DNA of 38,018 nt from Deltaproteobacteria bacterium (GTDB lineage Bacteria > Desulfobacterota > Desulfobaccia > Desulfobaccales > 0-14-0-80-60-11): contig JAUSOZ010000251.1 of the NCBI GenBank assembly GCA_030655955.1, forward strand, positions 1 to 38,018, in the 5' to 3' direction. This document shows, piece after piece, positions 15,934 to 24,843 of this stretch; within the stretch, counting starts at the first letter, position 1, and each line of letters begins with the position of its first letter. A program made the translations under genes and the position numbers. Below the pieces are notes generated by a model that saw only the letters and a list, made by a program, of their open reading frames with translations, made no database searches and was not told the origin of the DNA.

Positions 15934-16460
15934 GGGCGGCCTGACGCCAGGCATAGAGAAAATTTGGTTATCCAAGCATGGTAGGGGTGGGTTTTAAACC
16001 CGCCCCTCCTTTTTTCTCCCCCGATAAGGGGTTGGGGTTGGGAGTCTGAGGGAGTTTTGTTTATTAGAGCAGCCGCTTTTGGACCTTTGGCTTAATGAAG
16101 CATGAAAAGGTGGTATTGGCCGGTGGCACAGCCTTTCCAGGCTGTGCCCGACTAATACCGCGTTGCGACCAAAAGGCAATTATTTGCAGACGCAGGCTTT
16201 ACCGTAAAACTTCAAATCCCCCTTTAAAAAAGGGGGACTTTAAAGAAGCCGCAGTCTTTTCCCCCCTTTCCTAAAGGGGGGTTGGGGGGATTTTTCTCCT
16301 CGGGATTGACCAACCCCGGGGTCATGGACCTTGCGCTCGGGCCAGCCAAGGCCAGACGCCTTTGTTGCCAAGTGATTGCGACTCGGTATAATTTGCTTCC
16401 TTGGCACAGGCTGGAAAGCCTGTGCCACCGATTTAAAGAACTTTTCGGATCAGGGGCCAC
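15934..16460. repeat. Repeat-dense intergenic region after the M48 gene
   Basis: This region holds several palindromes and no gene. A GTAGGGGTGGGTTT/AAACCCGCCCC hairpin lies at about 15980-16008. A 27-nt repeat at 16122-16148 (GGTGGCACAGCC, TTTCCAGGCTGTGCC) recurs inverted at 16403-16429 with two mismatches; each arm is itself a palindrome. Two C5-6/G5-6 hairpins lie near 16218-16236 and 16261-16281 (CCCCCTTT with AAGGGGG). The last two could serve as bidirectional terminators between the convergent M48 and RND genes. Confidence 0.6.
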
Positions 16461-19400
16461 TTATGCCGCCCCCGGCCCTCCCCTCAACTTTTCTTGACGG
16501 CTCGCCTGCAGATAGAAAATCAGCGGCACCACCACCAGGGAGAAGGCGGTGGAGGCGAAGAGCCCGAAGATGAAGGACCAGGCCAGGCCCGAAAAGATGG
16601 GGTCCAGGGTGATGACCCAGGAGCCGAACATGGCTGCCAGGGCCGTGAGCAGGATGGGCCGAAACCGCACCGCGCCGGACCGTAGCACCGCTTCCTCTAA
16701 CGAAAAACCCCGGTCCAGGTGGTGGTGGATAAAGTCGATGAGGATGATGGAGTTGCGCACCACGATGCCCGCCAGGGCGATCATGCCGATCATGGCGGTG
16801 GCGGTGAAGTAGATGGGGTTGGCGAAGCCCTGAACCGGCTTGGTGAAGAGAAAATTCAACAGCGCGAACCCGGGCATTACCCCGATCATGGTGAGCGGGA
16901 TGGCCACCATAATTACCAGGGGCATGGTGAACGACGAGGTCTGGAGCACCAGCAGGATATAGATGCCCACCAGGGCCCCGGCAAAGGCAATCCCCAAATC
17001 CCTGAAGACCTGCACCGTGATCTTCCACTCGCCCTCCCCGGCATAGTTGACCCGGTAGCCGCTGGGCGGCGGAGTCTTGTCGGTGTCCGCCATCAGGTCG
17101 AGGATGGCGTTCACGGGGCTTACCCCCGCAGTGTCGCCGGTGACGAACACCACCCTTTCCAGGTTTTTCCGCATGATGGATTTGGGGGCCAGGTCCAGGT
17201 CGAACTGTCCCAGTTCCTGCAATGGCACCATGGCGCCCTGGGGATTCTTGAAGTAGAGCTGTCCCAGGGTCAGGGTGGAGGAGCGCCAGGCCACCGGAGT
17301 CCGCAGAAAGATCGGCAGGGGCAGGCGTTCCGGGGCCAGGTGGACCCGGCCCACCGTCTCCCCGGCCTCGGCCATGGCCAGCCCCCGGACAATCTGGGCC
17401 TGGCTCAAGCCGCTCAAGGCCGCTTTCTGCCGGTCCACCAGGAATCGGAAGCGGGGCTCGGCGGTTTCCACCGTCGTGTCCACGTCCACCACGCCCTTGG
17501 TCTTCAGGAAGTTCTCCTTAACCCGTTCCGCTTCGGTGATGATGCTGGCGTACGAGGCCCCCGGCGGCCCGTAAACTTCGCCCACCAGGGTCTGTAAGAC
17601 CGGCGGGCCCGGCGGCACCTCGGCGATCTTGAGGCGGGCTTTGTACTTCCGGGCGATCTCCTCCATGGCCGGACGGATCCAGAGGGTGACCGCATGGCTG
17701 GCCGCCGACCGCCGCTCCTTTTCCGCCAGGTTGACCCGGATCTGGCCCACCCACGGCCCGGCCATGACGTAATAGTGGCGCACCAGACCGTTGAAATCAA
17801 TGGGGGCGCCCGTTCCGGCGAAGGTGACCACGCTGTCAACCTCCGAGACCGAGGTGAGGTAACGGCCAAAATCCTCCAAGGCCGTTTGGGTTACCTCCAG
17901 GGGGCTGTCGTTGGGCAGGTCCGCCACCACCAGAAAATCGTTTTTGTTGTCGAAGGGGAGCATCTTCAGAGGGACCAGGCCCACCACCGGCAGGAGCACC
18001 GAAATCACCAACAGCCCCACCACCCCCAGGAGAAAGAAGCCGCTCAGACGGCGGTTATTGAGGAGCGGTGTCATGGTGCGGGTGTAGACCCGGTAGACCC
18101 AGGTCTCCTCCAGCACAAAGGGTTTTTCTTCTTTGCCGTAGTCCTTTTTGAGGAAGTGATAGGTGGCCCAGGGCGTGACGGTGAAGGCGATGAGAAGGCT
18201 CATGAGCATGGCCAGGGGCACGTTTAGGGGCATGGGCGCCATGTAGGGGCCCATCATGCCGGTGACGAAATACAGGGGGATGAAGCTGATGATTACCGTG
18301 AAGGTGGCCAGGATGGTGGGGGCCCGGACTTCGTCTACCGCCACCAGGGTGGCTTCCAGGGGCGGATGCTCCCGGAGCTGGAAGTGGCGGTGGATATTTT
18401 CCACGTCGATGATGGGATCATCCACCAACAGGCCCAGGGACAGGATCAGGGCAAAGAGGGTCACCCGGTTGATGGTGTAGCCGAACAACATGTTGCCGGT
18501 GAGGGTGATGGCCAGGGTCAGGGGCACCGCCAGGGCCACGATGAGGGCCTCCCGCCATCCCAGGAACAGCGTCAGCAGCACGGTGATGGAGAGCACCGCG
18601 ATGAGGAGCTCCCGCATGAGCTCGTTGACCTTCTCATCGGCGGTGGCGCCGTAGTCCCGGGTCACTTTTACCCGGATGGCGGGCGGGATGACCTCGGGCT
18701 TTAATTGGGTGAGCTTGTCTATGATGCCCTGGGCCACGGTCACGGCGTTGGTGCCGGTGCGCTTGGCTACCGCCATGGTCACGGCGGGATAAAACTGGCC
18801 CCGCTCGTAGCCTGGGGGCAGTTCTTCCGCCGGCCCGAAGGCGATGGTGCTGAGTTCCGTCGGCTCCTCGGGGCCGTCGATGACCTGGGCCACGTCCTTG
18901 AGGTAGACCGGCTTGCCCTGGTTGAGCCCCACCAGGAGGTTGGCGACCTCATCGGCGGACTTCAGAAATGGCCCGGCCTCCACCACGTATTCCCGGTCCT
19001 GGCGGGAGAAGTTTCCCGCCGGCAGATTGACGTTGCTGACCTCGATGGCCTGGGCCAGCGCGGCCAAATCCAGGCCGTGGCCGGCCAGGCGCGCCGGATC
19101 GGCCAGCACCCGCACCTGGCGCTTGCGGCCCGCCACCACATAGGAGCGGCCGGTGTCGGGAATGCTCTGGAGGCGGTGGAGCAGCTCGTCCGCCACCCGC
19201 CTGAGCTCGTAGTCGTCGACGGTGTTGCTGTACAGGGTCAGGGTGACGATGGGCACGTCGTTGACGCTCATGGGCTTGACCACCCAGCCCGTCACGCCCT
19301 GCGGCACCTGGTCTTGGTTGGAAAAGACCTTGTTGTAGACCTTGAAGAGGCTGGTCTCCAGGTTTTCCCCCACCCTGAACTTGGCGGTGACGATGGCAAA

Positions 19401-19697
19401 CCCGTCCCGGGCCTGGGAATAAAGGTCTTCCAAGCCCTCCATCTCCCAGAGTTTTTTCTCCAGATTGATCACCACCAGGTTTTCCACTTCGGTGGGCGAG
19501 GCCCCCGGGAAGCGGATGAGGACGTCCACCATGGGCACCTTGATCTGGGGGTCTTCTTCCCGGGGAGTGTAGAGCAGCGCCATCAGCCCGGCCAGCAGGC
19601 TCACCAGGATGATGATGGTGGGCAGCTTGGACAGCAGAAAAACCTTGACCAGGCGGGCGGTGAGGCCGAGATGGAGTTCTGGGGGTTTATTGGTCAT
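16461..19697 (-). CDS. RND efflux transporter permease (AcrB/HAE-like)
   Basis: A 1078-residue inner-membrane pump, full length for the RND superfamily. The first helix is at about 25-43 (LPTIIILVSLLAGLMALLY), followed by the periplasmic porter domain starting PREEDPQIKVPMVDVLIRFPG. The middle membrane block contains the SLGLLVDDPIIDVENI motif, with V425 and the proton-relay pair D426-D427. The second porter domain and C-terminal helices (IVVRNSIILIDFI, VLRSGAVRFRPILLTALAA) complete it. The Pro after the Asp pair replaces the usual Ala, a modest variation. The gene is last in a minus-strand order outer-membrane factor, adaptor, permease, so all three parts are present. The substrate is unknown; the DD pair argues against the CusA heavy-metal branch. 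Confidence 0.93.
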   Translation of the reverse strand: MTNKPPELHLGLTARLVKVFLLSKLPTIIILVSLLAGLMALLYTPREEDPQIKVPMVDVLIRFPGASPTEVENLVVINLEKKLWEMEGLEDLYSQARDGFAIVTAKFRVGENLETSLFKVYNKVFSNQDQVPQGVTGWVVKPMSVNDVPIVTLTLYSNTVDDYELRRVADELLHRLQSIPDTGRSYVVAGRKRQVRVLADPARLAGHGLDLAALAQAIEVSNVNLPAGNFSRQDREYVVEAGPFLKSADEVANLLVGLNQGKPVYLKDVAQVIDGPEEPTELSTIAFGPAEELPPGYERGQFYPAVTMAVAKRTGTNAVTVAQGIIDKLTQLKPEVIPPAIRVKVTRDYGATADEKVNELMRELLIAVLSITVLLTLFLGWREALIVALAVPLTLAITLTGNMLFGYTINRVTLFALILSLGLLVDDPIIDVENIHRHFQLREHPPLEATLVAVDEVRAPTILATFTVIISFIPLYFVTGMMGPYMAPMPLNVPLAMLMSLLIAFTVTPWATYHFLKKDYGKEEKPFVLEETWVYRVYTRTMTPLLNNRRLSGFFLLGVVGLLVISVLLPVVGLVPLKMLPFDNKNDFLVVADLPNDSPLEVTQTALEDFGRYLTSVSEVDSVVTFAGTGAPIDFNGLVRHYYVMAGPWVGQIRVNLAEKERRSAASHAVTLWIRPAMEEIARKYKARLKIAEVPPGPPVLQTLVGEVYGPPGASYASIITEAERVKENFLKTKGVVDVDTTVETAEPRFRFLVDRQKAALSGLSQAQIVRGLAMAEAGETVGRVHLAPERLPLPIFLRTPVAWRSSTLTLGQLYFKNPQGAMVPLQELGQFDLDLAPKSIMRKNLERVVFVTGDTAGVSPVNAILDLMADTDKTPPPSGYRVNYAGEGEWKITVQVFRDLGIAFAGALVGIYILLVLQTSSFTMPLVIMVAIPLTMIGVMPGFALLNFLFTKPVQGFANPIYFTATAMIGMIALAGIVVRNSIILIDFIHHHLDRGFSLEEAVLRSGAVRFRPILLTALAAMFGSWVITLDPIFSGLAWSFIFGLFASTAFSLVVVPLIFYLQASRQEKLRGGPGAA

Positions 19698-19773
19698 AGG
19701 TTTTCAGACCATGTGGGACAGCCGCCCTCGGCTGTCCATGGGCAGGCGAGGGCGCCTGCCCTACATTCTTTTT

Positions 19774-19917
19774 TTTCTGGTTCCCAAGCTCCTGCTTGGG
19801 AACCTCTTTGGCTGCGAAGCTCTGCTTCGCTCCTGTAATATGGTTTCGCCCCATTTGGGGTCTGCCAAGCGGAGCTTGGCGGGCAATTGCGTTCCCAAGC
19901 AGGAGCTTGGGAACGAG
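19774..19917. repeat. Four-hairpin palindromic element, copy A
   Basis: The element starts TTTTTCTG. Hairpin 1 is at 19780-19803 and hairpin 4 at 19891-19914. They are exact reverse complements of each other, each being an imperfect palindrome built on GTTCCCAAGC and GCTTGGGAAC. Between them are GCGAAGC-tct-GCTTCGC and GCCAAGC-gga-GCTTGGC. A second copy with identical spacing lies at 33704-33847. Confidence 0.75.
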
Positions 19918-19945
19918 AAGGGGCAGCCTTGGGCCGCCCTATTAA

Positions 19946-20959
19946 CTATTCCGGTAGCATAATCCGATCCCCGGCCTTAAGCCCCGCCAGCACTTCCACC
20001 TGGCCGTCGCTCTGCCGACCCAGCTTCACCTGGCGGAGTTGGGCCGTCTGATCCTTGGCTATCTTGACCATGGTGAGCTGGCCCACGGTGGCCACCGCGG
20101 CCTGGGGGATCAGGATGCCCCGGCTGTGGCCCAGGGGGAGCATGAGGCGGGCAAACATCCCGGGCATGAGGGCCGGGTTCTGGGTTCTCCCGGTGCGCAC
20201 CTTGAAGGTGCGGCTGCCCGGGGCGCTGATGGGAAAGATTTCGGTGAGGGGGAGATTGGCCTCGAACTTCACCGCGGGCACGCTGACCTGGGCGATTTCG
20301 CCGATCTTCACCTGGTCCCGGTAGTTGTCGTTGACCTCGCCCTCGATCTGGAGGCGGGCCGGGTCGTACAGGGACGCCAGAGCCTGCCCGGGCTGGGCCA
20401 GGTCCCCCACCGCGGTCCGGCGCTCCGCCACCACCCCGGCCGCCGGCGCCTTCACCACGGTATAGCCCTTCAGGGTGGCGGCCTCGCTTACAACCGCCTG
20501 GGCCGACTTATAGCGGGCCTCCACGGCCCCGAACTCCTGGGGGCTGGCGGCGCCTTCCTTGAGGAGGAACTGGTAGCGTTTATAGTCGGCGGCGGCCTGA
20601 TTCAATTGCGCCTGGGCCTGGCTGAGCCGGGCCTGGAACTCCGCCGCCGACAGGCTCACAAGAGGGTCTCCCGCCTTGACCCGGGAGCCGGCCTCCACCC
20701 AGATTTTCACCACCCGGCCGGAGACCTGGGACGACACCTGGGAGAGGGTCGGGGAGATCACCGCGCCCATGACCTCAAGACCGCGGGGAATCTCGGTTTC
20801 CTGGACGACCAGGACGCGGCCCTTAAGCGGCGGTCCGGTGATCGGCGTAAGCCCCGGGGCGATTTTGCCGAAGTGGAGCAGCCCCGCCAGCCAGGCCATA
20901 AACAATATGCCCCCCACCACCAGGGCGCTCAGTCCGATGATTTTCTTTTTGTCTGCCAT
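19946..20959 (-). CDS. RND efflux periplasmic adaptor (membrane fusion protein)
   Basis: A 337-residue HlyD/AcrA-family adaptor. A single N-terminal anchor helix (IIGLSALVVGGILFMAWLAGL, about 6-26) is followed by a lipoyl/barrel-sandwich half with VSSQVSGRVVKIWVEAGSRVKAGDPL and a matching second half (VVKAPAAGVVAERRTAVGDLAQPGQAL). A short coiled-coil hairpin (AQAQLNQAAADYKRYQFLLKEG) and a beta-barrel domain ending in IPQAAVATVG complete it. The adaptor links the RND pump to the outer-membrane factor. The coiled coil is short compared with AcrA. It lies between the outer-membrane factor gene and the permease, all in the same direction. No local regulator gene was found. Confidence 0.92.
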   Translation of the reverse strand: MADKKKIIGLSALVVGGILFMAWLAGLLHFGKIAPGLTPITGPPLKGRVLVVQETEIPRGLEVMGAVISPTLSQVSSQVSGRVVKIWVEAGSRVKAGDPLVSLSAAEFQARLSQAQAQLNQAAADYKRYQFLLKEGAASPQEFGAVEARYKSAQAVVSEAATLKGYTVVKAPAAGVVAERRTAVGDLAQPGQALASLYDPARLQIEGEVNDNYRDQVKIGEIAQVSVPAVKFEANLPLTEIFPISAPGSRTFKVRTGRTQNPALMPGMFARLMLPLGHSRGILIPQAAVATVGQLTMVKIAKDQTAQLRQVKLGRQSDGQVEVLAGLKAGDRIMLPE

Positions 20960-20988
20960 GGTTTTCTCGCGCAGCCAGGGTCCCTGGT

Positions 20989-21066
20989 AGGGGCGGGTTT
21001 AAAACCCGCCCCTAGGATATCGGAGTGTCGTTTATCACCCCCACAAGGGCGCCATGAATAGCGCCC
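20989..21066. repeat. GGGGCGGGTTTAAAACCCGCCCC palindromes between efflux genes
   Basis: A near-perfect hairpin (GGGGCGGGTTT with AAACCCGCCCC) at about 20992-21014 is followed by AGGGCGCC/GGCGCTATT-type palindromic sequence at 21040-21066. It separates the adaptor gene from the outer-membrane factor gene. Similar hairpins occur at about 15980. It could stop or stabilise transcripts, but this is not shown. Confidence 0.5.
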
Positions 21067-22425
21067 CTATGGCTTGCCGGCCTCCGCCACCGGGCCGGAG
21101 ATGGTCCCCAGGGCCAGGTCCAGGCCCGCCTGGGCCAGGTAGGTGTCGAACAGGGCCGCCACCCGGCTCAGTTCGGCGTTTTTGGTGGCGTCCTCGGCAT
21201 TGAGCAGGTCCACCAGGATGGTGAGGCCGGATTCATAGCGCAGGCGGATCAGCCTCAGGCTCTCCCGGGCCTGGGCCACCGCCTTCTCAGCCACCCCGAG
21301 GCGGGCCTGGGCCGTCTTCAGGTTCAGAATGGTCTCGGTCACCTGGTGCCTGACCCGGTCCTCCAGGCCCCGCTTCAAGTCCCGGGCCTGGGTCTCTTTG
21401 GCCCGGGTCTCCCGGACCTTGGCCAGATCGGTCAGGCCGTTGAACAGGTTGAAGTTGAGCAGGGCCATCACCGTGTAGCTGTCGGCGCTGGACCCGAAGA
21501 GGCGGCGCTGGTCCACGTCGTACTCCGCCACCACGTGTAGCCGGGGCAGGTAGTTGAGGCGGGCCTTGGCATATTCCTGCTGGGCCACCCGGGCCGCCAG
21601 GGTCAGCTGCTTGAGGTCGGGGCGCTGCTCCTGGGCCGTCTGCTTCAGGTCATCAAGCCGGGGCGGCAGCGGGGCCGGGGCCTTGGGGGCCGGGGCCAGG
21701 GGCCGCTCTCCCGCCTCGGGCCGGCCCACTACCGTGGCCAGGGCGCTGCGGGCAATCTGCACCTGGCTGGCCGCGGTCATCTCCTCCTGGGTGAGCCTGG
21801 CCAGATGCACCTGGGCGGACAAAACGTCGGAATGTACCACCGTGCCGGCCTGAAAGCGGGTTTGGGCGATTTTCAGGTGTGCCGCGGCGGTATGGTGGGC
21901 CTGCTGCACCACCGCCAGGTTCTCCTGGGCCAGCTGCAAGCCGAAATAGGCCTGGGTCACCTGGAACAGCAACTGCTGCCGGGAACTCAGGACATAGGCC
22001 GCGGCCATCTCCCGGCCCAGGCGGGCTTGCTGGTAGCCCAGAGTGGCTTCGCCGGCCTGGAACAGGGGCTGGCGCATCACCAGGCCGGTGCGAAAGTTGC
22101 CGTAGGCATTGGGATTGTTCAGGTTGTTGAGGAGAAAGTCCTGGCCGGTGAAGACCCGCTGGTTCAGCTTGCTCATGAAAACCTGAGTGGGGTTGTCGGA
22201 GAAGTTGTAGGTCTCGTTGAAGTTGACGGTGGGCAGGAACCGGGCCCGGGCGCGGGCCATGTCGGCTTCGGCGGTCTCCACGGCCAGGCCCGCGGCCGCC
22301 AGGGCCGGGTTGTACTTCAGGGCCAGGAGCATGGCCTCGCCCAGGGTCAGGGGGGCAGAGGCAGCCAGGGCTGTTACGCCCCAACCGAGGCAAAGCCATA
22401 ACAAGAAAAGCGCACGCCACCCCAT
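21067..22425 (-). CDS. TolC-family outer membrane efflux protein
   Basis: A 452-residue outer-membrane factor. I chose the ATG at 22425, with AAGGGA seven bases upstream, because the protein then starts with a clean signal peptide (MGWRALFLLWLCLGWGVTALA); the longer frame to 22485 would add 20 residues before it. The mature protein begins LTLGEAMLLALKYNPAL and shows two internally repeated TolC halves rich in Ala, Gln and Arg helices, with a conserved strand region (YVLSSRQQLLFQVTQAYFGL, then QARESLRLIRLRYESG). It forms the channel for the pump encoded downstream. Gene order and spacing (about 107 bases to the adaptor) suggest one operon, interrupted by a palindromic repeat. Confidence 0.92.
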   Translation of the reverse strand: MGWRALFLLWLCLGWGVTALAASAPLTLGEAMLLALKYNPALAAAGLAVETAEADMARARARFLPTVNFNETYNFSDNPTQVFMSKLNQRVFTGQDFLLNNLNNPNAYGNFRTGLVMRQPLFQAGEATLGYQQARLGREMAAAYVLSSRQQLLFQVTQAYFGLQLAQENLAVVQQAHHTAAAHLKIAQTRFQAGTVVHSDVLSAQVHLARLTQEEMTAASQVQIARSALATVVGRPEAGERPLAPAPKAPAPLPPRLDDLKQTAQEQRPDLKQLTLAARVAQQEYAKARLNYLPRLHVVAEYDVDQRRLFGSSADSYTVMALLNFNLFNGLTDLAKVRETRAKETQARDLKRGLEDRVRHQVTETILNLKTAQARLGVAEKAVAQARESLRLIRLRYESGLTILVDLLNAEDATKNAELSRVAALFDTYLAQAGLDLALGTISGPVAEAGKP

Positions 22426-22773
22426 ATCGGTCCCTTGCTCATAAACCGTTTGGGCTATTATAGTGGTCTTCCCTACCGGTGACAACCTTGTTCGCGTTGA
22501 TTAAAGAAGATAACTGTTAAATTCTTCGAGAGAAAAGGTCGTATTTTTAAAAAAATAACCGGCATGAAGGCACCGGGCCGAAGATTGGTTTACTCTATCC
22601 AGGGCCTGTGGTAAGGATGAAAAAGGCGTTAGCCCCGATTTCAGTCGGAAGTTTCAGAAGGCGGAATGGCAGGAGGAATGGTTAAGGCAGATAATCATGG
22701 GGCATAATTGGGCAGGCGGGCACTTCCTTTTCGCCTCTTCCCCTTTTCCCCTTTTACCCCCGGAGTTTTGACC
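22426..22773. other. Divergent intergenic region
   Basis: About 350 bases separating the outer-membrane factor gene from the globin sensor gene. It is AT-richer near 22500-22560, which is likely promoter territory. Very short ATG frames in it (17 residues or less) have no support. The only clear signal is CGGAG at 22759-22763, serving the downstream ATG. Confidence 0.4.
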
Positions 22774-23667
22774 ATGCGAACCTTTCAAGAGATCAAGGAC
22801 AATTACCGGTTCAACGACCCGGATATCGAGACCTTAAAAGGCCTGTTGCCGTTGGTGGAGCCCCACGCCGACACGATCATAGCGGATTTCTACAATCTGT
22901 TCCTTGCTGTCCCCGATACCGCCAAATTTCTGAAAGATGAGGCCAAGTTGACCTGGCTGCGGGCCCAGCATCAAAAATGGCTGCTGGCCCTGTTTCAGGG
23001 TCCTTATGACGAGCGCTATTTCCAACGCCTGCAGCGCGTCGGCCTCGCCCACGTGCGCATCGGCCTGTCGGCTCACTTCGTTTATGTGGGGATGAACCTG
23101 GTCCGCCGGCACCTGCACCAGATCATCGAGACCGAGGTGGAACCCCGGCAGCGGGAGGCCGCGTTCAGGGCGATGGAAAAGATCCTGGACCTGAACCTGG
23201 ACATCATTGCCCGGACCTACCACGAAGAAGAACTCCGCCGGGTCTTTCTCTCCCAGAAGCTGGATTCCTTGTTGATCCGGTTTTCCCAGCGCTTCACTTT
23301 CGGCCTCAACATCCTTCTGGTGGTGGGCCTCCTGGGCCTGTCCCTGGGGGCGGTGGGCCTGGTGGTCCAGGACGTTATCCATATCGTCCAGGGGAATCTT
23401 ACCCAAGGCCTGGTGGGCGCCATGGGCTCGGTGCTGATCCTGTGGGTGGTCATCGAATTGCTGGACATGGAGATCGACCGCCTCCGGGGCGGCGCCTTCA
23501 AGCTCCAACTCTTTGTGGGGTTGGCCCTGGTGGCCTTTATCCGCAAGGTCCTGGTGTCCTCCCTGGCCTCCCATGACCTGTGGACCGAAGGGCTTTACCT
23601 GGCGGGCATATTGGTGTGCGGCGTGATCTTCTGGCTGGTGTCCCGGGCCGAGGCGGGCAAACCGTAG
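22774..23667 (+). CDS. Globin-coupled sensor fused to a PsiE-type membrane domain
   Basis: A 297-residue fusion. Residues 1-155 form a protoglobin (globin-coupled sensor) domain: IADFYNLFLAVPDTAKFL, then GLAH93VRIGLSAHFVYVGMNLV, where H93 is the expected proximal haem ligand. Residues 165-297 carry four membrane helices with the PsiE pattern (VVIELLDMEIDRLRGGAFKL, then VGLALVAFIRKVLVSSL). PsiE is a phosphate-starvation-inducible membrane protein of unclear function. The protein probably senses O2, NO or redox state and passes the signal to its membrane part. The start at 22774 is chosen because CGGAG lies ten bases upstream. The stop is six bases from the stop of the convergent kinase gene. 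Confidence 0.85.
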   Translation: MRTFQEIKDNYRFNDPDIETLKGLLPLVEPHADTIIADFYNLFLAVPDTAKFLKDEAKLTWLRAQHQKWLLALFQGPYDERYFQRLQRVGLAHVRIGLSAHFVYVGMNLVRRHLHQIIETEVEPRQREAAFRAMEKILDLNLDIIARTYHEEELRRVFLSQKLDSLLIRFSQRFTFGLNILLVVGLLGLSLGAVGLVVQDVIHIVQGNLTQGLVGAMGSVLILWVVIELLDMEIDRLRGGAFKLQLFVGLALVAFIRKVLVSSLASHDLWTEGLYLAGILVCGVIFWLVSRAEAGKP

Positions 23668-23673
23668 AGACGG

Positions 23674-24843
23674 TTAATCTTCCCCCGATCCCGGTTCCGG
23701 GGTCGAAGGGGCGGCAGGAGCCTCGGGCGGGGCGACGGGCGGAAACTCGTCCCCCATTTCCGGGCTGTCCGTGAAGCGGTGGGGCAGCCGGATGGTAACG
23801 GTGGTGCCCCGGCCCACCTTACTCTCCAGGGTGATAACCCCCCGGTGTTCGTCCACAATCTGGCGCACGAACACCATCCCCAAGCCGGTGCCGCCGATCT
23901 TGGTGGTATAAAACGGCACAAAGACCTTCTCCACCACTGCCTGGGGCATCCCTCGGCCCGTATCCTGAAGGATCAATACCGCAAATTGTTGCTCCCTGGT
24001 GGTGCGCACCAGCACAGTCCCCCCCTTCGGGGTGGCTTCCACGGAGTTGCGCACCAGATGGGCCAGGGCCACCTTCAGCAGGTGCTTGTTGAAGCGCCCC
24101 ACCAGCGGTTCGGGGCAGAGTTCCGCTACCAGGGAGATATTCTTGGCTTTCAGTTCCGGGAGCAGGAGGTCCAGGGTGCTCCGGACGATGACGTTCAAGT
24201 CCTCCTGGGCGAAAAACGCGGTTTTTCTCATAGCCAGGTTCTCGAAGCGCTCCACCATCTGTTCGATGCGCCGGGCCTCCTCGGCGATGGCCGTGGCCCA
24301 GGCCCGGCTGGGGTCGTCTTCGTGTGTCTTCCGCAGGAGGCGGTGGCTGAAGCCGCCGATGACGTGCAGGGGATTGCGGATGCCGTGGGCCATCCCCAGG
24401 GCCATCTCCGACATGGTGCGCTCCATCACCAGGGCTTCCATTTCCCGGTTGAGGGCCAGGATTTCGTGGCTGGTCTCTTCCAGATGGTGGTGGTCGGCCT
24501 CCATCCGGCGGTATAGGCGCTGAACCCGGTGAAAAAACAGAATGATGGCCGCGATGGCGACGTAAATCACGGTATCGAAGCCGCCGACAATCCGCTGAAC
24601 CAGCGCCAGGTTGGGAAGATTCCAGTAGGCGATAAGATCGTGCAGGGTATGGGAAATCAGGTGAGTTACGGAAAAAATCACAAAGGCGATGGCCAGCCAA
24701 TTAAAGAAGAGCCACAGGGCATTTTCCGGGTCCTGATCCACCAGTCGCCGGCTCAGGCGCAGGGAGAGGAGGGTCAAAATGAGGACGATGAGCGCACTCA
24801 GGTATTCCAGGATCCAGATAGGAGCCAGGGGCAGGGCAATCAT
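23674..24843 (-). CDS. Membrane histidine kinase with His-rich sensor helices
   Basis: A 389-residue sensor kinase. Three to four membrane helices occupy residues 8-105, with an unusual row of His in one of them (THLISHTLHDL: H61, H65, H68). A coiled linker leads to the dimerisation H-box EMALGMAHGIRNPL (phospho-acceptor H153). The ATP-binding domain has the N-box (HLVRNSVEATPKGG), G1 (DTGRGMP) and G2 (GGTGLGM) motifs. The last 30 residues are Pro/Glu-rich. It has no periplasmic domain, so it senses within the membrane or through a partner. Its start abuts the stop of a small His-rich membrane protein gene. No response regulator is adjacent; the only receiver in the window is at 6218. Confidence 0.9.
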   Translation of the reverse strand: MIALPLAPIWILEYLSALIVLILTLLSLRLSRRLVDQDPENALWLFFNWLAIAFVIFSVTHLISHTLHDLIAYWNLPNLALVQRIVGGFDTVIYVAIAAIILFFHRVQRLYRRMEADHHHLEETSHEILALNREMEALVMERTMSEMALGMAHGIRNPLHVIGGFSHRLLRKTHEDDPSRAWATAIAEEARRIEQMVERFENLAMRKTAFFAQEDLNVIVRSTLDLLLPELKAKNISLVAELCPEPLVGRFNKHLLKVALAHLVRNSVEATPKGGTVLVRTTREQQFAVLILQDTGRGMPQAVVEKVFVPFYTTKIGGTGLGMVFVRQIVDEHRGVITLESKVGRGTTVTIRLPHRFTDSPEMGDEFPPVAPPEAPAAPSTPEPGSGED

